From the NCBI GenBank assembly GCA_016934355.1, contig JAFGTA010000083.1:1-17301 (forward strand): a stretch of 17,301 nucleotides of DNA, given 5' to 3'. The notes beneath the pieces were generated by a model. That model did no database searches, was not told the origin of the DNA, and saw only the letters and a program-made list of their open reading frames with translations. Shown here in pieces: positions 5,868-11,918 of this stretch; the stretch's first letter is position 1, and each line of letters opens with the position of its first letter. Position numbers and translations under genes: made by a program. This DNA is from Candidatus Bathyarchaeota archaeon (GTDB lineage Archaea > Thermoproteota > Bathyarchaeia > TCS64).

Positions 5868-8800
5868 TCAGCGACGCTGCTTCGGACGCATAAAATCGGT
5901 GAGGTTGAACTGCGTATGCTCCTCAAGAGGCTCCTCGGTGAACAGGGAGGCTATCTCCTCCCGCACCAGCCGTATCCTGTCGCTGTAGTACTCGCCCAAG
6001 TCGTATGTCTCGATGATGTCCGAGGCTGGCTTCAGGTACTTCTCTATGCCCCCCTTGTGCACAGTCATCAGTATTGGGCCTCCGCAGCGGTCGCAGACTC
6101 CTTTCAGCGGTGGCCGCCTGTACTTCTTATTGCACTTGCTGCACCTGAACTTCTGCCTGGTGAAGGCGCGGAGGTTGCCCACGATGTCCTTCATGAAGTG
6201 GCTGTTCAGAATCTTCAGCGCCACGATCTGGCCGTCCACCGCTCTGAGCTTCTCGGTGAGCTCAAGCTGGCTCTCCAGCTTGTCGAGCATGGTCTGCAGC
6301 GTGTTGTACGCCCCCGCGTGGCTCCCGAGGTTGATGTCGCTGCACTCCTTTGTGTAGCCGAAGCCCGCGTACTGGGCGGCTGTGCCGAGCCTGCCGCCGA
6401 GGGTGTCCACTAGTGGCGCGAACTTTGGCGGCGGCGCCTTCTCCATGGTCATCCTGTAGAACTCGGGCGGGTAGCGGCTGATCACGTCCACGTTGTGGCT
6501 CTCCTTGTCCACCTCCCCGGGGTTCAGGTTGGGGATGACGAAGAGAGGCGCGTCCATGAGGCCGCCGCTCTGCTCGGGTAGGTACTTCCTGCTGAAGTTC
6601 AGCAGCGGGTCCAGAGCCATAAGGACGGCGTCCTCGTCTCCGTCGCAGTTTCGGCGCTTTGCTGCGTGCCAGTAGGGGTGAGCGTAGCAGTTCCGTACCT
6701 TGGTCCAACCTATGAGGCGGCCTACGATGGCTGCGCTTGTGTGGGGCGCCAGCCCGAGTATTATCTCTCCTATGAGCTGGTCCCTGTGGTCCACGTTGTA
6801 GACGGGCTCCATCTTGTAGAAGTCTCTGAGCTCGTCGTCGAGGAACTTTGTGGCCTTCACGAGGTAGTCGCCGCAGTCCTCTGGGAGCACGACGTCCTGG
6901 ACCAGCAGCTCAAGCATCTGGTCGGGCCGCTCTAACGGCATTCCATGCATGTCGTGTGTGTACCCTAGCTCCCTGAGCCGCTCGACCTTGACCCCGACCT
7001 CCTCGGGTTTGAAGTGGGTGAGCGGTATGTCTGTGAGGTCGAAGCGGAGGGTGCCGTCCTTGAAGACGCTGAGGTCATACCGGGCGCGTAGGATGCCCTT
7101 CCCGAGGTGCTCCGGCATCCTGCTCTCGTTCATCAGCCTCTTCACACACTTGATCCTGTCCGGTATAATGCCGCCTATGTGTTTACGGGCGTTCTCAAGC
7201 TCCTCCCTGAGGTCGACCTCGGTCCACTCGTAGCCCACGGTGTCTGTGTTGCACGCGGGGCACGTCTCGCTGTCGGTGAGCCTCTTGCAGCGGGGGCACC
7301 GCCTATGCATCACGGTGACGCTGCCGCAGTTGTCGCACCGGGCGGTTCTCGACGTGTGGCCGCACTCGGGGCAGTCCAGCTTCACCAGCTCGATCCTTAT
7401 CCTGTCGCCCCGCTTAGCCCTCGTGATGTCCCTCTGGGGGCCGCCGGCGTTGCCCACAGGGAAGATGCTGTGGACGTATGGGTTCATCTTACGCTCCTTG
7501 GCCTTCTCGGGTCTACCCATCCGCGCCCCTACGTAGACGTACGCCTTCTCCTTAACCGTGAAGCCCGCCCACAGGTTCACCTGCTGCAGCGGGTCGCCTT
7601 CCTCTGCCTCGACGTACTTCTTGTCCAGCGCGAGACACCTCTCCAGCGGCTTCTCGGCTTCCTCGAAGACCACTCCGCCGTCCTTCACCCTGTGGGGAAC
7701 GAGCAGGATCTCAAGGGTGTCCTTCTCCTCGGCGCCCAGCTTTATCCCTTGGGTTCTGCTGTCCCAGTTCTCGGCGAGGGCGTTCCTGAGCCCTAGAAGC
7801 CTGTCCAAGGTGGTCTTGGACCAGTCGTATGTGTACCGTGGGTGCAGCGGCGCGTCTATCCCCGTGATGGCGATGGACTCCTCGGGTGTGGGCGAGTTCC
7901 AACTGTCATCGACGAGCTCTCTAATGATGTCGGCGGGTATACCCGTGAGCTCCTCAGCCGACTTGTCGGCGAGGGCATCAAGGGCGTTCTCGACGTCGTA
8001 CCTCCACTGCTCCTCGTCGTAGCCGGCGGGAAGGAGCCTCTGGTTGAACTGAACGAAGTCCCCCGCGTTTATCAGCACGTCACCGTTGAACAGGATGCGG
8101 TCGATGGTATCATAGACCTCGTTAGCCTGTTCGACGGTCTCAACCCTGATCACGGAGCCGTCGATGAGGCGTACGATGGGCGGCTCGATGGTATCAACGG
8201 GGCACACGGCTGCGGATTTACCGGGAAGCTCGATCCTCAACTGCAGCCCGGTCGTCATGAATCCGTTGAGGGTCACCATGGTGGCGGGGTGAATGCCGCA
8301 CGCCGCGAGCCCGGTCGTCCGCGCCCTGCCGTAGCGCAGCCTGAAGCCGCCGGGGGTGTTTGGGAAGCTGAAGACGGGGCGGCCGACGATGATCTCCTCC
8401 ATGAAGGCTGCCGTGGGCTTCTTTTTCTGCTCACCGTTGTCGGCCTTCTTCTGGTTCAGCCTGTCGAGCCAGTCCCAGCCGTCGATGCCTATCTTGTCGC
8501 AGATTCCGCATAGCTTGCGGGCGCGCCCCACTATGCCGTCTACGACGACTATGAGGGCGCCGCCCCTGAGCCTGTTAGTATCGATGCCGGGCACATCTCT
8601 ATAGTTGGACGCCTCGTAGGGGTCCGTGGATACGCCGGTCGCCTCGACGGGCAGCATCTTCATGGCGAGCTCGATGTCCTCGTCCGTGACGTGGTACTGG
8701 AACCGCCTCACGTTTCGCTCGTAGATGCGAACCTCCTCGATGAACCTGTTCACCTGCTCCTCGCTGGGCTGGTACTTGTCGAGGCCCAGCGCCTTGCGGA

Positions 8801-9290
8801 CCACGTCGGCGATGACGAGGGTGAGCGCCTGAGCGGTGCCCCCGGCGGGCCTTATGGGTCCCGCGAAGTAGAGGCTGAGAAACTCGGTTCTGTCCGGGTT
8901 CTGCTTGATCTTGATCTCGGGTATGCCCTGAATGGGGGCTATGGTGACGCCCTCGGTCATTATGGCGAGGCCGGTCCTGATTGCCTGGTCTGCTGCCTGC
9001 TGCTTCTCCATGGAGCCGAACCTGCCGAGGGCTATCTCCTGGGCTATCTTGAAGCTCATCTCTCGGCGGTCCATGCCCTCCAGCTCCCTCATCCGCTCTG
9101 TGATGCCCTTTGGGCCGATGAGCTTCTCGATGCGTTCCGCGATGTCCATGGTTATCTTGGGGTCGGGCTCTAGGGAGGCGTCGAGGCCCTTGGCTCTGGC
9201 TTCCTTGGCGACGTCGTAGAGCTGGTTCAGCCTGTCCTCTAGCTCCTCGAAGTATCTCCTGTATGCGGGGGGCATCTCAACGTCAATCAA
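5868..9290 (-). CDS. polC: DNA polymerase D large (catalytic) subunit DP2
   Basis: The catalytic subunit of the archaeal replicative polymerase PolD, 1140 aa, a normal intein-free length. The active-site motif NCDGDEDAVLM begins at N881, with D883 and D885 as the metal ligands of the double-psi beta-barrel core. One zinc-binding region lies at about 636-690 (CPECG, CDNCG, CPRC, CPAC) and another at about 1047-1070 (CSKC, CDRCGG). The C-terminus has QFNLTDFM (1127-1134), a canonical PCNA-interacting peptide. The N-terminus MPPAYRRYFEELEDRLNQLYDVA matches the family. Start is TTG 9290 or the in-frame ATG 9275; the ATG gives a more family-like start, while a TATA-like box near 9326-9332 fits the TTG a little better. 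Its partner DP1 is encoded about 6 kb away on the opposite strand. Confidence 0.97.
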   Translation of the reverse strand: MIDVEMPPAYRRYFEELEDRLNQLYDVAKEARAKGLDASLEPDPKITMDIAERIEKLIGPKGITERMRELEGMDRREMSFKIAQEIALGRFGSMEKQQAADQAIRTGLAIMTEGVTIAPIQGIPEIKIKQNPDRTEFLSLYFAGPIRPAGGTAQALTLVIADVVRKALGLDKYQPSEEQVNRFIEEVRIYERNVRRFQYHVTDEDIELAMKMLPVEATGVSTDPYEASNYRDVPGIDTNRLRGGALIVVVDGIVGRARKLCGICDKIGIDGWDWLDRLNQKKADNGEQKKKPTAAFMEEIIVGRPVFSFPNTPGGFRLRYGRARTTGLAACGIHPATMVTLNGFMTTGLQLRIELPGKSAAVCPVDTIEPPIVRLIDGSVIRVETVEQANEVYDTIDRILFNGDVLINAGDFVQFNQRLLPAGYDEEQWRYDVENALDALADKSAEELTGIPADIIRELVDDSWNSPTPEESIAITGIDAPLHPRYTYDWSKTTLDRLLGLRNALAENWDSRTQGIKLGAEEKDTLEILLVPHRVKDGGVVFEEAEKPLERCLALDKKYVEAEEGDPLQQVNLWAGFTVKEKAYVYVGARMGRPEKAKERKMNPYVHSIFPVGNAGGPQRDITRAKRGDRIRIELVKLDCPECGHTSRTARCDNCGSVTVMHRRCPRCKRLTDSETCPACNTDTVGYEWTEVDLREELENARKHIGGIIPDRIKCVKRLMNESRMPEHLGKGILRARYDLSVFKDGTLRFDLTDIPLTHFKPEEVGVKVERLRELGYTHDMHGMPLERPDQMLELLVQDVVLPEDCGDYLVKATKFLDDELRDFYKMEPVYNVDHRDQLIGEIILGLAPHTSAAIVGRLIGWTKVRNCYAHPYWHAAKRRNCDGDEDAVLMALDPLLNFSRKYLPEQSGGLMDAPLFVIPNLNPGEVDKESHNVDVISRYPPEFYRMTMEKAPPPKFAPLVDTLGGRLGTAAQYAGFGYTKECSDINLGSHAGAYNTLQTMLDKLESQLELTEKLRAVDGQIVALKILNSHFMKDIVGNLRAFTRQKFRCSKCNKKYRRPPLKGVCDRCGGPILMTVHKGGIEKYLKPASDIIETYDLGEYYSDRIRLVREEIASLFTEEPLEEHTQFNLTDFMRPKQRR

Positions 9291-9411
9291 GCTGGGGCTA
9301 CCTGTCTGGCTGCGAATGTTGCATTATACTATGTCGGGCATGTATTCTTTACTCTTATCGGTATGCCGTCACCGCGGCGAAGAAAAACAGTGGGTCGAGA
9401 TAAATTAGCGT

Positions 9412-10158
9412 CTAGCCTCTTATGGCGGAGACTATCTCGCTGATCTTCTTACTGATCTGGTCTTCTTCCTCGACGAGGGTGCCCGTTACTATGCAGTCTG
9501 CGCCGGCCTCCTTCGCCGCTGCCGCGGCCTCGGGGCTCCTTATCCCGCCGCCCGCTATAACGGGGATGTGCACATGCTTCTTGACGGTGCTGATCATCCT
9601 CGGAGGGACGGGGTCCCGCGCCCCTGAGCCTGCCTCAAGGTACACGAACCGCATGCCGAGGGCCTCGGCGGCTAACGCGTACCCAACGGCTAGCTGTGGG
9701 TGTCTGTAGCTGATGGGTCTGGCCTGCCCGATGTACCCTGCGACGCATCCCTCGCCACATATGACGTAACCCATTGGTATTGCTTCAAGCCCATATCTCT
9801 TCACGAGAGGTGCTGACAGCACCTGGGCTTCGATTATGTAGTACGTGTTCTGGCTGTTGAGCAGCGACATGAACCAGATGGCGTCTGCGTACCTGCTGAC
9901 GCCCATGGGGCCGTTGGGGAAGAGGATGACGGGCACCGACACATCCTTCTTTATTCTTTGTATGGCTTCATCGAGGTCCTGAGACGCGGCCAGCGTGGAG
10001 CCTCCTATCATTATAGCTGCCGTACCGCCCTTCTCGGCCTCCTTCGCTATGACTGCGCAGTCTTTCCCGGTGCTCTTGTCTGGGTCCACCAGTGTGAAGT
10101 GGATGCAGCCTTCTTTGGAGATCTTGTCGAGGAGGTACTCCTCGACCTTTCCTGTCAT
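9412..10158 (-). CDS. Geranylgeranylglyceryl phosphate synthase, group II
   Basis: Catalyses the first ether-bond step of archaeal membrane lipid synthesis, joining sn-glycerol-1-phosphate to geranylgeranyl diphosphate. It is a 248-aa TIM barrel. Motifs: HFTLVDPDKS with D25, IGGST (51-55), ILFPNGPMGVSRYADAIWFMSLLNS (78-102), YLEAGSGA (173-180, glycerol phosphate binding), GGGIRS (203-208) and VTGTLVEE (224-231). YLEAGSGA and SLLNS follow the group II pattern of Methanothermobacter and TACK enzymes. The open frame continues 38 codons further upstream, but that stretch is arginine-rich shadow of the Elf1 gene. ATG 10158 starts exactly at the family N-terminus and overlaps the Elf1 stop in an ATGA junction, so the two genes are translationally coupled. 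Confidence 0.95.
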   Translation of the reverse strand: MTGKVEEYLLDKISKEGCIHFTLVDPDKSTGKDCAVIAKEAEKGGTAAIMIGGSTLAASQDLDEAIQRIKKDVSVPVILFPNGPMGVSRYADAIWFMSLLNSQNTYYIIEAQVLSAPLVKRYGLEAIPMGYVICGEGCVAGYIGQARPISYRHPQLAVGYALAAEALGMRFVYLEAGSGARDPVPPRMISTVKKHVHIPVIAGGGIRSPEAAAAAKEAGADCIVTGTLVEEEDQISKKISEIVSAIRG

Positions 10159-10403
10159 GGCACCGGCGTCTCCTCGACGCCGTAGTACTTGTCGACGAAT
10201 ATGCAGTAGGCGTCGACGGGCTCGGTGTTCTCGGGGACTGGGAACTCTCCCTTGAGGGAGCAGCTGGCGCATACGATGCGTGCCGTGCCCTCGCCCTTGT
10301 GGAGTATGATGCCCACCGTGTTCTTGCCGCAGTTGGGGCAGAGGTACTGGTCTGGCAGCTTTCTTTTGATAATTTTTACTACTTTCTGTCTTTTTCGACC
10401 CAT
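10155..10403 (-). CDS. Elf1-type transcription elongation factor
   Basis: An 82-aa zinc-ribbon protein. It begins MGRKRQKVVKIIKRKLP, the basic tail typical of Elf1. A four-cysteine ribbon follows (C22, C25, C45, C48) and then the hallmark EPVDAYCIFVDKYYGVEE helix, which matches eukaryotic Elf1 (PVDVYSDWFDAC). In eukaryotes Elf1 rides on RNA polymerase II during elongation through chromatin; archaeal homologues are presumed to act on RNA polymerase and occur mainly in TACK and Asgard lineages. GAGGGAG precedes the ATG. The stop overlaps the ATG of GGGP synthase by 4 nt, and nadE ends 29 bp upstream, so the three may form one transcript. Identification is firm; archaeal function is inferred. 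Confidence 0.88.
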   Translation of the reverse strand: MGRKRQKVVKIIKRKLPDQYLCPNCGKNTVGIILHKGEGTARIVCASCSLKGEFPVPENTEPVDAYCIFVDKYYGVEETPVP

Positions 10404-10407
10404 TTGG

Positions 10408-10414
10408 CTCCCTC
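10408..10414 (-). promoter_or_regulatory. Shine-Dalgarno site of the Elf1 gene
   Basis: GAGGGAG on the minus strand ends 4 nt before ATG 10403 (GAGG core 7 nt away). It supports this start and internal translation initiation on a nadE-Elf1-GGGP synthase transcript. Confidence 0.55.
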
Positions 10415-10432
10415 TTTCGCGTTAAGGAGTGT

Positions 10433-11227
10433 TTAACTCAGTCTTAAGATTAGTGGAAGGCGGCGTTTATGCTCGTTGGCGGCCACCCTCCGTATCACGG
10501 AGTCTACGAGACTCTGCTGTATGTTCAGGTCCTCGGCTATTTTCTGTGTTTCGGTTCCCTCGCTCAGTGAGTACAGGATTAGATCCAGCGTGGCGTAGTC
10601 GATGCCCAGCTCAGCCTCGTCGGTGTGGCCAGGGTAGAACCCGGGCGACGGAGGCTTCTTGATTATGTTCTCGGGTATCTCAAGGTATCTAGCCAGCTGC
10701 CTGAGCTGTGTCTTGTACAGGTCGGCTAGGGGCATCAAGTCGACCCCGCCGTCCCCGTATTTGGTGAAGAACCCGGTGAGCAGCTCGGTCTTGTTGGAGG
10801 TTCCCATGACCATCCGCCTCTGCTTGTTTGCGTAGTTGTATGCCACCATCATCCTGACCCTGGCCCTGATGTTTCCCGAGGATATCTTGTCTGTGATATC
10901 ATACATGGGCAGCGTGTCACGTATCACACGTAATATTGGCGTGATTTCCACGGTGTTACACGTGACGCCGAGGTCTTCACAGTGTTGCATCACATCCATG
11001 ATGTCACGCTCTGGTGTGACGTCACGCTCCGGCATGGTAATCACTGTGACTTTTTCCGGACCCAAGGCACTAACAGTGACGTGGAGGGTTACGGCCGAGT
11101 CGATTCCGCCGCTTACAGATACGACTGTTCCCTTTAAACCGGCTTTTTCTATGTTTAACGCTATGAAATCTTTGATCTTAGACTCTGTTTTGATACAGTT
11201 TATCTCTAGATCTTTGGGTGAAACCAT
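10433..11227 (-). CDS. nadE: NH3-dependent NAD+ synthetase
   Basis: Makes NAD from deamido-NAD (nicotinate adenine dinucleotide), ATP and ammonia. At 264 aa it is the short, ammonia-using form without a glutaminase domain. Motifs: PP-loop SGGIDSAV (39-46) for pyrophosphate, RVRMMVAYNYAN, VMGTSNKTELLTGFFTKYGDGGVDLMPLADLYKTQ, and the late loop PPSPGFYPGHTDEAELG. ATG 11227 is supported by a TATA box at -24 to -31, giving a leaderless mRNA. Residues about 49-112 are encoded by DNA packed with GTGA/TCAC elements (10893-11079), reached by choices such as CGT-GAC for Arg-Asp and GTC-ACA for Val-Thr. The enzyme call is sure, and the DNA pattern is discussed separately. Confidence 0.95.
   Translation of the reverse strand: MVSPKDLEINCIKTESKIKDFIALNIEKAGLKGTVVSVSGGIDSAVTLHVTVSALGPEKVTVITMPERDVTPERDIMDVMQHCEDLGVTCNTVEITPILRVIRDTLPMYDITDKISSGNIRARVRMMVAYNYANKQRRMVMGTSNKTELLTGFFTKYGDGGVDLMPLADLYKTQLRQLARYLEIPENIIKKPPSPGFYPGHTDEAELGIDYATLDLILYSLSEGTETQKIAEDLNIQQSLVDSVIRRVAANEHKRRLPLILRLS
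10893..11079. repeat. GTGA/TCAC half-site cluster inside nadE
   Basis: Fourteen GTGA or TCAC tetramers occur in 187 bp, against about 1.5 expected by chance. They include GTGATATCAT (10893-10902) and the perfect 10-bp palindrome GTGACGTCAC (11016-11025), plus close opposed pairs such as TCACTGTGA at 11041-11049. The rest of nadE has only scattered single copies. The arrangement resembles a multi-site protein-binding region embedded in a gene. Confidence 0.6.
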
Positions 11228-11250
11228 GGGGAAAGAGGTTAGACGTCTCT

Positions 11251-11258
11251 AAATAAAC
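11251..11258 (-). promoter_or_regulatory. TATA box of nadE
   Basis: Minus-strand GTTTATTT lies at -31 to -24 from ATG 11227, matching a leaderless start. The remaining intergenic DNA to 11410 is AT-rich, with TTACGTAA at 11328-11335, but I see no RNA gene or ORF in it. Confidence 0.6.
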
Positions 11259-11410
11259 ACTTCCATATAGATTATAATGTATTATTATGTTAATTTGATT
11301 ACACTACTTTGTATGTTGTTTAACGTTTTACGTAATATTCTTTAGCCTAAGATTCTTAAAACACAACCCAGAACCCTTCTACTCTGGTATACAATTTTGT
11401 CAACAACGCA

Positions 11411-11417
11411 TATTAAT
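11411..11417 (+). promoter_or_regulatory. TATA box of the 155-aa unknown gene
   Basis: TATTAAT lies at -30 to -24 from GTG 11441, exactly where an archaeal TATA box should be for a leaderless transcript. The palindrome GTGATATCAC sits immediately downstream. Confidence 0.6.
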
Positions 11418-11424
11418 CTGAGGT

Positions 11425-11434
11425 GTGATATCAC
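11425..11434. promoter_or_regulatory. Putative operator GTGATATCAC
   Basis: A perfect 10-bp palindrome (GTGTGATATCACTGT in context) lies between the TATA box and the start codon at 11441. A protein bound here would block RNA polymerase recruitment or initiation. It is one of four exact copies in the window, all within 1.4 kb. Operator function is inferred from position and symmetry. Confidence 0.55.
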
Positions 11435-11440
11435 TGTAAG

Positions 11441-11908
11441 GTGCATTCGGTGGCTTCTACAGAATACCAAAATATAATTCAAAAAACGTATCAGGACCCA
11501 ATTACAGACCTATTACTTAAAAACAGTAGTTTAACGAGAACACAATTTGAAACACTTATAATAGACATGTTAACCGACATAATGTCAGAGGAAAAGGTAT
11601 CTTTTCACCAAAAAACCTTATTTAGAGGCAAAAAAGTGAGTAGGGGCTCATTTAGCCGCTCTTTATCACAGGCTAGAGGTAACGTGATCTCAAGTATTTT
11701 CACCATCGTTTTATTGAGTTATATTGGAGTATTTGACGCCAAGCCATTCGATGAGTATTATTTTTTAGCTGAAAAATTAAAAGAGTACATTTTATTGATA
11801 GAAAACAGAGAGGTCGGCGCCACAAAACAGATTCTAAAGCAGATCGAGGACGAGCTCAAAGTCGGTATTGGGCAGCTAGCCACCCCTACAAGCATAAAAA
11901 TAGTGTGA
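11441..11908 (+). CDS. Conserved-looking archaeal protein of unknown function, possible HTH DNA-binding
   Basis: A 155-aa, mostly helical protein that I cannot name. The central part FRGKKVSRGSFSRSLSQARGNVISSIF (61-87) is basic, and the SRGSFSRSL element looks like the turn and recognition helix of a helix-turn-helix. Two hydrophobic helical stretches follow (TIVLLSYIGVF, then YYFLAEKLKEYILLIENR), more like a dimer core than membrane spans. The start is GTG 11441, supported by TATA spacing; GTG 11450 is the alternative. Codon use is AT-rich, unlike most neighbours. GTGATATCAC lies before its start and across its stop, so autoregulation by its own product is a simple hypothesis. It is convergent with hypF with 7 nt between stop codons. 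The gene is real; DNA binding is a guess. Confidence 0.75.
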   Translation: MHSVASTEYQNIIQKTYQDPITDLLLKNSSLTRTQFETLIIDMLTDIMSEEKVSFHQKTLFRGKKVSRGSFSRSLSQARGNVISSIFTIVLLSYIGVFDAKPFDEYYFLAEKLKEYILLIENREVGATKQILKQIEDELKVGIGQLATPTSIKIV

Positions 11909-11918
11909 TATCACACTA
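11901..11918. repeat. Perfect 18-bp palindrome spanning two stop codons
   Basis: TAGTGTGATATCACACTA is fully self-complementary with no loop. It contains the TGA of the 155-aa gene (11906-11908) and the TAG of hypF (11918-11916, minus strand), with GTGATATCAC at its core. Lack of a loop favours a dimeric protein site over an RNA terminator hairpin, although some terminator action is possible. A further TCACAC follows at 11921. Confidence 0.7.

Noticed and set aside
6600..6660. Intein in the PolD large subunit active site
   Set aside because: This is a known intein insertion site in other archaea, but here NCDGDEDAVLM is uninterrupted and the protein has normal length.
7107..8513. Long plus-strand ORFs opposite the PolD large subunit (229 and 223 codons)
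   Set aside because: They are antisense frames kept open by high GC; the products lack recognisable motifs and lie fully inside a conserved gene.
10159..10272. 38-residue N-terminal extension of GGGP synthase
   Set aside because: It is arginine-rich shadow of the Elf1 coding sequence; ATG 10158 gives the family N-terminus and an ATGA junction.
11228..11440. Replication origin or RNA gene in the AT-rich intergenic region
   Set aside because: No cdc6/orc1 gene, no recognisable ORB element and no tRNA or snoRNA-like structure is visible; kept only as a hypothesis tied to the palindrome field.
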